64,000 bases of DNA from Roseiarcus sp963836695. Its GTDB lineage: Bacteria; Pseudomonadota; Alphaproteobacteria; Rhizobiales; Beijerinckiaceae. Where the stretch lies: positions 1-64,000 of the forward strand of contig CAWIKX010000028.1 of NCBI GenBank assembly GCA_963836695.1, in the 5' to 3' direction. The translations under genes were made by a program, and so were the position numbers. Shown one piece after another: positions 17,477-30,146 of the stretch. The notes below the pieces were generated by a model that did not search any database, was not told the origin of the DNA, and was given only the letters and a program-made list of their open reading frames with translations. Position 1 is the first letter of the stretch; each line of letters starts with the position of its first letter.

Positions 17477-18877
17477 ATGAACGCTAACCTCGCCGCCCTG
17501 CTCTATCTCGCGTCCGGCATTCTGTTCATTCTCGCTTTGCGAGGACTGTCGTCGCCCGCGACCTCACGTCAGGGCAATCGCTTCGGCATGATCGGCATGG
17601 GCGTCGCGGTGCTAACGACACTCGCGGTTCGTCCCCCCTCGAGTGGGCTTTCCTGGCTGCTCATCATTCTCGGCATCGCCATCGGCGGGAGCATCGGCGC
17701 ATGGCGCGCTCGGACGATCGCCATGACCGCGATGCCCCAATTGGTGGCGATGTTCCATTCGCTGGTAGGCTTGGCCGCGGTGCTGGTTGCGGCGGGAGCG
17801 TTCTACGCGCCCGAGGCGTTCGGCATCGAAGAGGGCGACATCATTCATCCGGGCAGCATCATCGAGATGTCGCTTGGACTTGCGATCGGCGCGATCACCT
17901 TCACAGGCTCGATCATCGCGTTCCTCAAGCTCGATGGGCGCATGTCCGGCGCGCCGATCCTTCTGCCGCAACGCCACATCATCAACGGCGCGCTCGGCGT
18001 TGCGCTCGTCCTCTTGATCACGCTCTTCTACGCCACCCAAGCGCCCGCGTTTTTCTGGCTCATTGCGCTCGTCTCGCTCGCGCTCGGCGTGCTTCTCATC
18101 ATCCCGATCGGCGGCGCGGACATGCCGGTCGTCATCTCGATGCTCAATTCCTATTCCGGCTGGGCCGCGGCGGGCATCGGCTTCACGCTCGGCAATCTGG
18201 CGCTCATCATCACGGGCGCGTTGGTCGGCTCCTCGGGCGCGATCCTGTCCTACATCATGTGTAAGGGCATGAACCGTTCCTTCATTTCAGTCATCCTTGG
18301 CGGCTGGGGTGGCGAGGTCGCCGGCGCCGAGGGCGCCAAGGAGACCCGTCCGGTCAAGCAGGGCTCAGCCGAGGACGCTGCCTTCATGATGAAGAACGCG
18401 TCGAAGGTGATCGTCGTTCCGGGCTATGGCATGGCGGTCGCGCAGGCGCAGCACAGCTTGCGCGAGATGGCGGACCTTCTCAAGAAGAACGGGGTCGAGG
18501 TCAAATATGCGATCCATCCCGTCGCTGGCCGAATGCCGGGGCATATGAACGTGCTGCTCGCCGAGGCCAACGTCCCTTACGACGAGGTGTTCGAGCTCGA
18601 GGACATCAACAGCGAGTTCCCACAGGCCGACGTCGCTTATGTCATCGGCGCCAATGACGTCACCAACCCAGCCGCCAAAACGGATCCCAAGTCGCCCATC
18701 TATGGCATGCCGATTCTCGACGTCGACAAGGCGAAGACCGTCTTGTTCGTCAAGCGCGGCATGGGCTCGGGCTATGCCGGCGTCGACAATGAGCTGTTCT
18801 TTCGCGACAACACGCTGATGCTTTTCGGCGACGCGAAGAAGATGACGGACGCCGTCGTGAAAGCTCTGCAGCACTGA
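17477..18877 (+). CDS. pntB: NAD(P) transhydrogenase subunit beta
   Basis: A 466-residue subunit. The N-terminal two-thirds holds eight or nine hydrophobic helices of the proton channel, including 'GSIIAFLKLDGRMSGAPILL'. The last 180 residues form the soluble NADP(H)-binding domain III with 'VIVVPGYGMAVAQAQ', 'HPVAGRMPGHMNVLLAEA' and 'VIGANDVTNPAA', all hallmarks of PntB. It completes the pnt operon. The hydrolase gene follows after 25 bases on the same strand and may be read through. Confidence 0.97.
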   Translation: MNANLAALLYLASGILFILALRGLSSPATSRQGNRFGMIGMGVAVLTTLAVRPPSSGLSWLLIILGIAIGGSIGAWRARTIAMTAMPQLVAMFHSLVGLAAVLVAAGAFYAPEAFGIEEGDIIHPGSIIEMSLGLAIGAITFTGSIIAFLKLDGRMSGAPILLPQRHIINGALGVALVLLITLFYATQAPAFFWLIALVSLALGVLLIIPIGGADMPVVISMLNSYSGWAAAGIGFTLGNLALIITGALVGSSGAILSYIMCKGMNRSFISVILGGWGGEVAGAEGAKETRPVKQGSAEDAAFMMKNASKVIVVPGYGMAVAQAQHSLREMADLLKKNGVEVKYAIHPVAGRMPGHMNVLLAEANVPYDEVFELEDINSEFPQADVAYVIGANDVTNPAAKTDPKSPIYGMPILDVDKAKTVLFVKRGMGSGYAGVDNELFFRDNTLMLFGDAKKMTDAVVKALQH

Positions 18878-18902
18878 GCGTGGCGCCGGGAACGGCCGCG
18901 CG

Positions 18903-19697
18903 ATGCTGATCGCGGTCCTGGTCTGCGTCGCGCTCTACGCCGCTGTGGTCATCGGACTTTTCTTCGGGCAGCGTAAGATCCTGTTCCGCTGTGACGCCGC
19001 TGAGGTCGACCCGGCGACGCTCGGACTTGAGGCCGAGATCCTCCGTGTGAAGACCGAGGATGGCGAGAGCCTGCTCGCGTGGAGCATCCGGCCCGCGCCG
19101 GGGCGTCCCTTGATCCTCTATTTCCACGGCAACGCCGGCGGCATCGACCTGCGCGTCGATCGTTTTCACGCCATCGCCAAGGCGGGCATGGGGCTCATCG
19201 CGATCGAATATCGCGGCTACGCCAGCTCAACCGGTCGCCCGAGCGAGCGTGGGCTCAAGCTTGACGGCGAGGCGGCCTATGCAGCGGCGATCGCGAGCGG
19301 CGTAGCGCCAGAGCGCATCGTCCCTCTTGGAGAGTCGCTCGGCTCTGGGGTCGCGGTCGCGCTCGCCGCGCGCCACAAGGTTGGCGCGCTCGTGCTCGAC
19401 TCGCCCTATTCGTCCGTCGCCGACGTCGCGGCGGCCGCATATTGGTTCGTTCCGGCTCGCGCATTGATCCGCGATCCGTTCCGCAATGACCTGCTGATCG
19501 GCTCGGTCAAGGCGCCCACGCTGATCGTGCACGGGACCAGGGACATGGTCGTGCCTATCCGCTTCGGCGAGAAACTGTTCGGACTTGCGAGTCCGCAGAA
19601 GGAATTCTGGCGGGTCGAGGGCGCCGTCCATCTCGCAATGGGCGAGCGCTTCGCCGACACCCTCGACTGGATCGCCAGAATGGTCCCACCGCCATGA
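18903..19697 (+). CDS. Membrane-anchored alpha/beta hydrolase (BEM46-like)
   Basis: A 264-residue protein with one N-terminal hydrophobic anchor (about residues 2-22), then an alpha/beta-hydrolase core. Visible elements are the oxyanion motif 'YFHGNAGG', nucleophile elbow GESLG with Ser145, acid 'HGTRDMVVP' and catalytic His in 'GAVHLAMG'. This order matches the BEM46/ABHD13-type serine hydrolases, whose natural substrates are mostly unknown. It follows pntB closely and may be the last cistron of that transcript; no functional link to transhydrogenase is evident. Confidence 0.82.
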   Translation: MLIAVLVCVALYAAVVIGLFFGQRKILFRCDAAEVDPATLGLEAEILRVKTEDGESLLAWSIRPAPGRPLILYFHGNAGGIDLRVDRFHAIAKAGMGLIAIEYRGYASSTGRPSERGLKLDGEAAYAAAIASGVAPERIVPLGESLGSGVAVALAARHKVGALVLDSPYSSVADVAAAAYWFVPARALIRDPFRNDLLIGSVKAPTLIVHGTRDMVVPIRFGEKLFGLASPQKEFWRVEGAVHLAMGERFADTLDWIARMVPPP

Positions 19698-20229
19698 GTT
19701 GTAACTTGCGCTGAATCCGGTGCGGTTCGTCGCGGCGCGCGTATTCCCTCTCAATAAGCGCTAGCAAAACCAAGCTAAATGAGCCTAAACGCTAGTATAT
19801 TAGCCGGCGTTTACTAGCGTTTAATTTTGCGAATTGGACCTTTTCAATGGGTTACAGGCGAAAAAAATACGAAAATTCATCCTTCGCGCCAGTTCGCGTG
19901 TCGGGTTGTAAGCCGGCGTTTCAAATTGCTCATGGTTTCTCCGTCGTCCCGCCCCGTCTACCACGCGTGGGGAATAGATTCCGCCAACGAAAATGAGTAG
20001 CGTAAATTTCTGATTTTGTCAAGCAAATTCGTAAGATCCCGTGGTGTCAGATATTTGCAGCCGGGGAATTCCCAATATTTTGCCGGCGCGGGGTGGATAG
20101 CCGTCAATCCCCGGCTGATGGTTCGGGGCGTGAAGCAGGAGCTCCGGGGCGGTCGGACGCAGCCAGCCAAGTATTCGGGGCTCCTATAACGTTGGCTGTC
20201 GGTCAGCGGCGCTTCGAGCGACGCCTGCC
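19698..20229. other. AT-rich intergenic region with inverted repeat
   Basis: A 532-base spacer between the hydrolase and the convergent osmC-like gene, visibly AT-rich to about 20090. It contains a perfect 12-bp inverted repeat (19786-19797 and 19812-19823), a third CGCTAG word near 19759, TCAATGGGTTAC at 19844 and TTGCTCATG at 19926. The minus strand is open for 70 codons at 19958-20170, but that frame has no recognisable family or ribosome site. It may be a decayed insertion, but no transposase or integrase remnant could be identified. Confidence 0.45.
19786..19823. repeat. 12-bp perfect inverted repeat
   Basis: TAAACGCTAGTA (19786-19797) and TACTAGCGTTTA (19812-19823) are exact reverse complements, 14 bases apart. 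The arm length and AT-rich setting suit a protein binding site or a recombinase core site better than a terminator, since no T-tract of length follows. Confidence 0.5.
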
Positions 20230-20745
20230 CTATGCGGCGACGGGGACCGGCGCAAGGGCGAGTTCGAGCTTCACGGGCACGGGAGCGCGAAGGATGTCCA
20301 GGACCGGGCAGTGCGCGTCAACCACTGCCTTGAGCTTCGCCAATTCCTCTTGGGTCGCCAAACTCTTCAGCGTCACGGTCCCCTGCACCCCCGTGAATCC
20401 CGAACGCACGCGGTCGTCGACAGCGAAAAAGCCGCGCAGGTCGAGAACGCCCTCAAGCTTGACCGAGACGCTTTCAAGCGGCACGCCAAGCGCTGTCGCG
20501 TAAGCGCGGTAAGTGATCTCTTGGCATGTCGCCAACGCCGCCAGGACCAGTTCAACTGGGTTCGGGCCAGCGTCTGAGCCGCCAAGACTCGGCGGCTCGT
20601 CTACGGTTAGCGAGAACTGGCGGAGCTGAGCCTCGCTTCGGAGGTTCTCCACCTGCTTTGAATCGACCGAGAAGACCGCCCTCGCGTTGGCTGCGTCAGC
20701 ACGCAGATTGGCCTGCGTCTCCTCGATAATCTCTCTGAGCGCCAT
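20230..20745 (-). CDS. OsmC/Ohr family peroxiredoxin-like protein
   Basis: A 171-residue cytosolic thiol protein of the OsmC superfamily, which reduces organic hydroperoxides. The two redox cysteines are C74 in 'ALATCQEITYRAYA' and C146 in 'VVDAHCPVLDIL', at the family spacing. The N-terminus is longer than in Ohr and lacks the Ohr start motif, placing it nearer the OsmC-like or YhfA branch. It has its own promoter region and diverges from the MATE exporter gene. Confidence 0.88.
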   Translation of the reverse strand: MALREIIEETQANLRADAANARAVFSVDSKQVENLRSEAQLRQFSLTVDEPPSLGGSDAGPNPVELVLAALATCQEITYRAYATALGVPLESVSVKLEGVLDLRGFFAVDDRVRSGFTGVQGTVTLKSLATQEELAKLKAVVDAHCPVLDILRAPVPVKLELALAPVPVAA

Positions 20746-20878
20746 CGCCAGTCTCCCGAATTCGCGTTTGAAGACTCATTGATGACTAAATTAATAGACT
20801 TAGTCAATCACCTAACGTTTGCGCCCGCTCGGCCTCTCCGATATCAACCGCGCCTTTCTCTCTCGACCCAGGTCGATC

Positions 20879-22276
20879 ATGTCCGTCGCGCCGCGATCCA
20901 TAAGAGCGACGGGAGCCGCTTCGGGCTCGCTTAAGCGAGAATTCGGCGCGACGCTGGCGCTCGGCTGGCCGATCATTCTCGCCAATGTCGCGATCTACGC
21001 GATGACCGCGACCGACTTCATCATGCTCGGCCGGCTGTCCGCGCACGCGCTCGCCGCAGGTGCGCTTGGCTTCAACCTTTTTCAGCCCGCGATGGTGCTC
21101 GGCATCGGCGTCGTAGCCGCGCTGGCGCCGATCGCTGCGGCAAAAATCGGTTCGGGCGAGAGCGGCAAATCGCTCCGGCGCGCGACCCACCAGTCGCTCT
21201 TGTCGGCCGTGGCGCTCTCCGCCATCGCCTGGATCTACCTCTCGCAAACGGAGCGGATTCTGGTTGCCATCGGCAAATCGCCGGACCTCGCGCGCGACGC
21301 CGGACTCTACATGCGCGGCTATCAGTGGAGTCTTCTGCCGAACCTGCTCTTCATCACCGCCCGCTGCGTCTTCTCCGCGCTTGAGCGGCCCCGCCCGACC
21401 CTGATTGCCGGCCTCGCAGGCGTCGGCTTCAACGCCATCGCCAATTATGCCCTTGTGTTCGGCAAGCTTGGCATGCCCGCGCTCGGAATCATCGGCTCGG
21501 GTATCGCGACCACGCTCTCGCAGACCTTGATGTTCCTGATCCTGCTTAGCGTCTCGCTTGTCGAGCCGCGCCTTGAGCGTATTCGCCCGTTCGCCTTGCC
21601 GTGGCGACCTTCCCTGGGCGAGTTCGCCGCGCTGTGGCGGCTTGGCCTGCCGATGGGCGCGATGATCCTCGCAGAAGTGGGCGTGTTCTCTGCGGCGTCA
21701 CTGGCGATAGGCCTGATCGGACGCGCGGCTCTCGAAGCGCATACGGCCGCCCTGCAGATCATATCAATAGCCTTCATGGTCCCGCTCGGCTTGGGCCAAG
21801 CCGCGACGGTTAGGGTCGGCCTTGCCTACGGCGCTCGGAACGCCCCTGCGATTGCTCATGCAGGCTGGTGCGCCTTCGGTCTCACCCTCGCTTATGCGAC
21901 CCTATCCGCGACCGCGATGATTGCTGCCCCGCGGTACTTGATATCGCCGTTCATTGACGTTGATGCGCCCGAGAACGCAAATGCCGTTATGATCGCCGTC
22001 GCGCTGCTCAAAGTCGGGGCGGTCTTCCAGGTCTTCGATACGAGCCAGGTCGCGCTCGCGAACATGCTGCGCGGGCTGCACGACTCGAAATGGCCCTTCG
22101 TCATTGCACTTCTTGGTTATTGGGCGATTGGTGCGCCGGTCGGCCTTGCGTTGGGCTTCCTCACCCCGCTCGGCGCTGTCGGCGTATGGATCGGACTGGC
22201 GAGCGGGCTTGCCGTAGTTGCCGTTCTTCTGCTCATACGCTGGGTCGCCCAGGAGCGCCGGGCTTTCGCGGTTTGA
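20879..22276 (+). CDS. MATE family multidrug/toxin exporter (NorM-like)
   Basis: A 465-residue inner-membrane protein with about 12 hydrophobic helices in two similar halves. The start of the first half, 'ATLALGWPIILANVAIYAMT', and 'TDFIMLGRLSAHALAAGALG' carry the MATE signature; the second half restarts near 'LWRLGLPMGAMILAEVGVFS'. Such proteins export cationic drugs or metabolites in exchange for sodium or protons. The start is placed at ATG 20879 (AGG nine bases before) because the longer upstream reading would begin at TTG 20819 and adds no family sequence. It stands alone. Confidence 0.9.
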   Translation: MSVAPRSIRATGAASGSLKREFGATLALGWPIILANVAIYAMTATDFIMLGRLSAHALAAGALGFNLFQPAMVLGIGVVAALAPIAAAKIGSGESGKSLRRATHQSLLSAVALSAIAWIYLSQTERILVAIGKSPDLARDAGLYMRGYQWSLLPNLLFITARCVFSALERPRPTLIAGLAGVGFNAIANYALVFGKLGMPALGIIGSGIATTLSQTLMFLILLSVSLVEPRLERIRPFALPWRPSLGEFAALWRLGLPMGAMILAEVGVFSAASLAIGLIGRAALEAHTAALQIISIAFMVPLGLGQAATVRVGLAYGARNAPAIAHAGWCAFGLTLAYATLSATAMIAAPRYLISPFIDVDAPENANAVMIAVALLKVGAVFQVFDTSQVALANMLRGLHDSKWPFVIALLGYWAIGAPVGLALGFLTPLGAVGVWIGLASGLAVVAVLLLIRWVAQERRAFAV

Positions 22277-22463
22277 GATGGCGCAAACCGCCGATCAGAT
22301 CCTGAGGCTTGACCTTGTGGAGAGAGTCGGCTGATTGCCGCCCGTACGCTTCTCGGAGGGGGATTTTCTCGTTTGACTGGCGAGAGATCGTCCGGCCAGT
22401 ATGCCCCGGCGGCCGTGATCACGAACGACACGGGTGCGCCGCGCCTCCGGGAAAAATGTCGCC

Positions 22464-23468
22464 ATGACTGAGCGCTCCGAGCCTCTCATTCTTGACGTCG
22501 ACACCGGCATCGACGACGCCTTCGCGCTCCTCTACGCCTGCGCCAATAGGCAAGCGCACATCCTCGGCGTCTCGACGGTTGTCGGCAACGTTTCCCTCGC
22601 GACCGCGACGCGCAACACGCGCGCGGTTCTCGCCCTCGCCGGGCGGGCCAACATCCCCGTCTGGCCAGGGGCGGAGACGGTGATCTCGATTGCAGCGAGA
22701 GACGCCAGCGAGATTCATGGCGCGACCGGCCTCGGTCATGCGGTTCTGCCGGACCCCGAGGAACCGCCAGACCCGCTGCACGCCGCGGATATGATTATCG
22801 AGGCGGCGCGCGCGCATTCGGGGCGCCTCATCCTGTGCGCGGTGGGGCCGCTGACGAATATCGCGCTTGCGGTGATGCGCGAGCCCGAACTGCCGCGGCT
22901 CGTCAAGCGGTTCGTGATCATGGGCGGCGCCTATTCGGATTCGGGAAACGTGACGCCCGCGGCCGAGTTCAACATCTGGCACGATCCGGAAGCGGCGCGG
23001 ATCGTCTTTCGCGCTTTCGGCGGCGTGGGCGGAACGCCGGTGATCGCTATCGGACTTGATGTGACGCGCAAGACCATCATCGACGAGAGCGATATTAAGG
23101 CGATCGAAGCGCGTATCGCCCGCAAGCCGCGTGGGCCCGAGTTGACGCGCTTCCTTGACGATGCGTCACGTTACTATTTCGACCGCATGGAAAAAATGCT
23201 GGGCAAGCGCATCTTCACCATGCATGACCCGCTCGCGATCGCGGTCGCGCTCGATCCGACGCTCGTCGAAACGCGCCCCGCCGCAGTGGACATCGAGACG
23301 ACAGGACGGCTCACGACCGGGGCGACGATCGTCGACTGGCGCGGCCAATGGGGCCGCCTCACCAATACCGAAGTCGCGGTCGCCGTAGACGCGGACCGCT
23401 TCCGCCGCCTGTTCTTCGACGCGATCGATCGTCTGGCAGACAGGAGCGTCACCGCGCATCGGGCATAA
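22464..23468 (+). CDS. Inosine-uridine preferring nucleoside hydrolase
   Basis: A 334-residue N-ribosyl hydrolase that splits nucleosides into base and ribose for salvage. The calcium-binding N-terminal motif DVDTGIDDAFALL (D11, D13, D17, D18) is intact. Also visible are 'GPLTNIALAVMREPELP', 'FNIWHDPEAARIVF' and the later 'MHDPLAIAVAL', which supplies the last metal ligand. The usual length and absence of a signal peptide indicate a cytosolic enzyme. ATG 22464 is used because the upstream GTG at 22434 adds a non-conserved extension. It ends 138 bases before dnaE2. Confidence 0.92.
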   Translation: MTERSEPLILDVDTGIDDAFALLYACANRQAHILGVSTVVGNVSLATATRNTRAVLALAGRANIPVWPGAETVISIAARDASEIHGATGLGHAVLPDPEEPPDPLHAADMIIEAARAHSGRLILCAVGPLTNIALAVMREPELPRLVKRFVIMGGAYSDSGNVTPAAEFNIWHDPEAARIVFRAFGGVGGTPVIAIGLDVTRKTIIDESDIKAIEARIARKPRGPELTRFLDDASRYYFDRMEKMLGKRIFTMHDPLAIAVALDPTLVETRPAAVDIETTGRLTTGATIVDWRGQWGRLTNTEVAVAVDADRFRRLFFDAIDRLADRSVTAHRA

Positions 23469-23556
23469 GCCGTCCCGTCGTCGCGCGAGCGCTGAAGGCC
23501 GGAGTTTTCGGCCAGAGTTTTCGACAAAGCCTTCGCTTGTGTTCTTGCCCGAGATC

Positions 23557-23571
23557 GTTCTATCTTTGTTC
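23557..23571 (+). promoter_or_regulatory. LexA (SOS) box of dnaE2
   Basis: GTTC (23557-23560), seven bases, GTTC (23568-23571) is an exact match to the alphaproteobacterial LexA operator GTTC-N7-GTTC, 35 bases before the dnaE2 start codon. A further GTTC lies at 23541. Damage-induced expression of dnaE2 is therefore expected. Confidence 0.85.
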
Positions 23572-23606
23572 TCACGATCGGCCGCAAGGCGATCCGTATC
23601 GCTCGC

Positions 23607-27182
<3,576 letters not shown>

Positions 27183-27429
27183 CGTCCGCGAGACGCGTCA
27201 CGCGCTTACTTTGTGGCCCTCCGAATCCATAATATGCGCGCTCATATCTCCTATCCCATATATACGGTTATGAAGGCGACCATAGAGAGCCAACAGCACG
27301 GCGTGCGGGAACTATGGTCGGCGGACCGCGACTTCAATCGCTTTCCGGGCGTTGCGGTCGTAAACCCTTTGGTCGGAAGCGGTTCAAGCTGACTGGCCTT
27401 GTTCGCGCCTTCGCAATCCTGAGAGCTTC

Positions 27430-28326
27430 ATGGCCGCATATGCGGGGCTGGCCTTTCTATCGCTCCTCTGGGGCTCGTCCTTTCTTCTGATCAAGATCGC
27501 CTCGCGGGCTTTCGATCCGTTCGGGTTCGCCCTCGCTCGGGTCGGAGTCGCGGCGGCGGCGATGCTGCTGACGAGCGCCCTTTCGGGCAAGGCCTGGCCG
27601 GGAACCCGACCGGGGCTGTGGGCCAAACTTCTGGCGCTCGCGCTGGTCGGACAGGTCATTCCCTTCATCCTGCTCGCTGAGGCGGCGACGCTGACCACGA
27701 GCGCCGACATGGCGCTGATGATGGGCGCCCAGCCTATCTTCGTCTTTCTGTTCGGCCGCTTTCTAGGATCGCGCGATCGCTGGACGCGGCATGCAGCCCT
27801 CGGGCTCATGGTAGGCTTCGCGGGGGTGGGCGCGGCGTTCTGGTCGCCGGGAGCGGGCGGCGGCGCCCATGCCATCTTGGGACGAGCCTTCGCTCTGGTT
27901 GCGGCCGTCTTCTATGGAACCGGGGCAATCATCTCCGGCGCTGCAACGAGAGAAATTGGGGCCGTCAGAGCAGTTACCGCCTCGATGACGATTTCGACGC
28001 TCGCGCTCGGTCTGACTGGCTTAGCTTTCGGGAAGCTCCCGCCGCCTATGGCGCTCTTCCAGACCCCGCTGGGACCCCTCCTCGCGATGGGCGCGCTCGG
28101 CGTCTTCAACACCGCGCTCGCCTATTACGTCTATTTCCGGCTCGTCAACGAGGAGGGTCCGACCTTCGCCAGCCTCAACAACTACATCGCGCCTGTGATC
28201 GGCGTCCTCTGCGGGGCCGTGGCGCTCGCTGAACCTATTGCGTCCTCCGCCTGGGCGGGATTAGCGCTCGTGCTGATGGGCGTCGCTCTCACTGGCCGAT
28301 CGCTGCGCCCGGCGAAAGCACGCTGA
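27430..28326 (+). CDS. DMT superfamily (EamA) exporter
   Basis: A 298-residue inner-membrane protein with ten hydrophobic helices in two EamA halves. The first contains 'GLAFLSLLWGSSFLLIKIAS' and 'ADMALMMGAQPIFVFLFGRF'; the second has 'FYGTGAIISG' and the family ending 'GPTFASLNNYIAPVIGVLCG' plus 'WAGLALVLMGVALTGRSL'. Members export amino acids or other small metabolites; the substrate is unknown. ATG 27430 opens the first helix. It lies 247 bases after dnaE2 and is probably independent. Confidence 0.88.
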   Translation: MAAYAGLAFLSLLWGSSFLLIKIASRAFDPFGFALARVGVAAAAMLLTSALSGKAWPGTRPGLWAKLLALALVGQVIPFILLAEAATLTTSADMALMMGAQPIFVFLFGRFLGSRDRWTRHAALGLMVGFAGVGAAFWSPGAGGGAHAILGRAFALVAAVFYGTGAIISGAATREIGAVRAVTASMTISTLALGLTGLAFGKLPPPMALFQTPLGPLLAMGALGVFNTALAYYVYFRLVNEEGPTFASLNNYIAPVIGVLCGAVALAEPIASSAWAGLALVLMGVALTGRSLRPAKAR

Positions 28327-28424
28327 TCGCCGCGGCGCGTCGCGGGAACTCCAATGAAAGGCGGCGAAGCTTTTCCGCCTAAGCCCCGATTGCGGGTTAG
28401 ATCCATTCCCGCTGGAGCCCGCTT

Positions 28425-28835
28425 TCATCGCATTTTCGGGGCGTGGGGCGAGATGTGCGCCGCCAAAGGATGTGACTCGAGGGCGCGGTCCATGGTGATG
28501 AGCCTCAGCCCCTCGACCTGACATTGCGCGAGCAGCATCCTGTCGAAAGGATCGCGCGTCGTTGGCTCAGGCTCTACGGAGGCCAGCGCATGGCGTGCAT
28601 CGATCGCGACGACTTTGACGCCCAGGTTGTCGAGAAGCTCGGAAAGCGCTTCCAGCCTTGCGCCCAGCCTGAGCTTGCCCAACCGGCATTTGATCGCAAT
28701 CTCCCATAGGCTGGCCGCGCTCAAGAAATGTTCTCCGTGAGGGTCGCTCAGCGCCGCCCCGAGCGCGGTCGGCAGGTTCGCCACGCCGCCCGCGATGAGC
28801 GCGAGAAACATATGGGTGTCGAGCAAGAGCTTCAT
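28425..28835 (-). CDS. PIN-domain toxin (VapC-like)
   Basis: A 136-residue PIN ribonuclease toxin. The fold starts LLLDTHMFLAL with metal ligand D6. The second acidic site is in 'SAASLWEIAIK', and the C-terminal acidic cluster lies in 'TTRDPFDRMLLAQ' and 'LITMDRALE'. It is the toxin of a type II system with the antitoxin upstream: start ATG 28835 overlaps the antitoxin stop by four bases (ATGA), so the two are translationally coupled. The target RNA is unknown. Confidence 0.9.
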   Translation of the reverse strand: MKLLLDTHMFLALIAGGVANLPTALGAALSDPHGEHFLSAASLWEIAIKCRLGKLRLGARLEALSELLDNLGVKVVAIDARHALASVEPEPTTRDPFDRMLLAQCQVEGLRLITMDRALESHPLAAHISPHAPKMR

Positions 28836-29101
28836 GCGTCGGGTGGCAAGGGACGCAGGAGAAAATCCTCTGGAAGAGGATCATCGAAGTCATTCGCGAG
28901 AAGTTCCACGATCCTCTTGATCCCATGTTTGCGCTTGAATTCGTCAAGCGCGTCGAGCCGAAGCCCTTTGCGCGGCCGGTGCGGGGTCAGTTCGAGCACA
29001 GGAGAGCCGTTGCGCGTAACGATGATTGTCTCGCCCCGTTCGACTTCGCGCGCGAGTTCGGTCAGACGGTTCTTGGCCTCACGGATGGAGACGGTCTTCA
29101 T
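28832..29101 (-). CDS. Phd/YefM-type antitoxin
   Basis: An 89-residue antitoxin. The N-terminal half 'VSIREAKNRLTELAREVERG' followed by 'IIVTRNGSPVLELTP' is the Phd/YefM DNA-binding fold. The acidic tail 'LLANDFDDPLPEDF' would wrap the PIN toxin active site. It should neutralise the toxin encoded directly downstream and repress the shared promoter. ATG 29101 lies in an ordinary spacer; no operator palindrome was recognised. Confidence 0.9.
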   Translation of the reverse strand: MKTVSIREAKNRLTELAREVERGETIIVTRNGSPVLELTPHRPRKGLRLDALDEFKRKHGIKRIVELLANDFDDPLPEDFLLRPLPPDA

Positions 29102-29189
29102 GCGTCAAGAGTAGCCACTTGTAGCCACAGCGTCAAACGCGGCGTCGCCGCACTGAAACACCGTTCTCCGCGTTCAGTTCGTCCCTGTT

Positions 29190-30083
29190 CTAACCCCGCG
29201 GCCTCAGAGCATCAGCGAGCCGCGCCGTCGCCGACCCAGGCTTGAGCGGCTTCTGCTGGCTCTCATGCGGCGCCCAGGCTGCGAGCCAGACAAAGTCAAA
29301 CGTCGCGCGCAAGCGCCCGTCGAGATCGGCGAAGCGGTCCGCGTAGACGGCTGCGGCGCGCAGCAGGACTGCGCGGCGTAGCGGCTTGCGGCTGCGCGCA
29401 TACAGCGCGCTCGCGGCTCCCATGGCGCGCAGGTCTGCGAGAAGCGCAAACATGTCGGGGTAGCGGACGACCGCGCGGTCGAGATCGACGACCGGCAGCG
29501 CGAGCCCCGCGCGCTGCGCCAGGCCGCCGAGGGCGCGCACGTCGACGAAGGGCGCAACCCGCGGGGACGCCCCCCCGAGAATCTCGCTTTCCGCGATGGT
29601 CAGGCTTTGGCGCAGCTCGGTCAGTGTCTCGCCCCCGATCATCGCTGCTATCAGGAGGCCGTCGCCTTTCAGCGCGCGCCGCATCTGAACCAAGGCGCCC
29701 GGCAGATCGTTCACCGTCTGCAGCGCAAGCAGCGAGATGGCGAGATCAAGCCGGCCGTCGGCGGCCGGGAGGCGCTCGAGGTCGCCAACCGCCGGCAGGA
29801 AACCGCCGGTCCCCAGGCTCGCCTGGGTTGGGGCGACCCGGATGACGCAATCGACCTGGCCGGCCGCCGTGAGAGTGACGGCGCCATGCGGGCCGGGCGA
29901 GCCAAAGTCCGCCGCAAGCGCGAACCGCCGTTTGACCAGCGCCAGCCGGTCGCCGAGGTCTTCAGCCGCCCTCGCGAGCAGGAAGTCAGTTGGAGCGTGC
30001 CCCCAGGGCTGCGCCCAGACGCGATCGAGGCGCCGATTGATCAGATCTCGGTCGAATATCTGCGGCGGCGCCGGATGCAACAT
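29190..30083 (-). CDS. SAM-dependent methyltransferase-like protein (BioC/NDUFAF5-like)
   Basis: A 297-residue protein whose N-terminus 'PQIFDRDLINRRLDRVWAQP' and middle ('DLAISLLALQTVNDLPGALV', 'LKGDGLLIAAMIGGETLTEL') match the alphaproteobacterial relatives of BioC and of mitochondrial NDUFAF5. NDUFAF5 hydroxylates an arginine of complex I subunit NDUFS7. The canonical GxGxG SAM loop is weak here. The role is therefore either complex I assembly or a methyl transfer, which sequence alone does not settle. It diverges from comF. Confidence 0.75.
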   Translation of the reverse strand: MLHPAPPQIFDRDLINRRLDRVWAQPWGHAPTDFLLARAAEDLGDRLALVKRRFALAADFGSPGPHGAVTLTAAGQVDCVIRVAPTQASLGTGGFLPAVGDLERLPAADGRLDLAISLLALQTVNDLPGALVQMRRALKGDGLLIAAMIGGETLTELRQSLTIAESEILGGASPRVAPFVDVRALGGLAQRAGLALPVVDLDRAVVRYPDMFALLADLRAMGAASALYARSRKPLRRAVLLRAAAVYADRFADLDGRLRATFDFVWLAAWAPHESQQKPLKPGSATARLADALRPRG

Positions 30084-30146
30084 GGGCGCTTGTTATGCGC
30101 CCGGACGCCCCTCGCGCAAAGCTGCGGTTCGGGCTAGCTTGCACTC

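Noticed and set aside
19958..20170. 70-codon minus-strand frame as a possible transposase or integrase remnant
   Set aside because: The translation ('KYLTPRDLTNLLDKIRNLRY' region) could not be tied to any mobile-element family, and there is no ribosome site.
27270..27392. A 40-codon open frame between dnaE2 and the DMT exporter
   Set aside because: It has an ATG but no ribosome site, no recognisable motif and no evidence of conservation; short frames of this size are common by chance.
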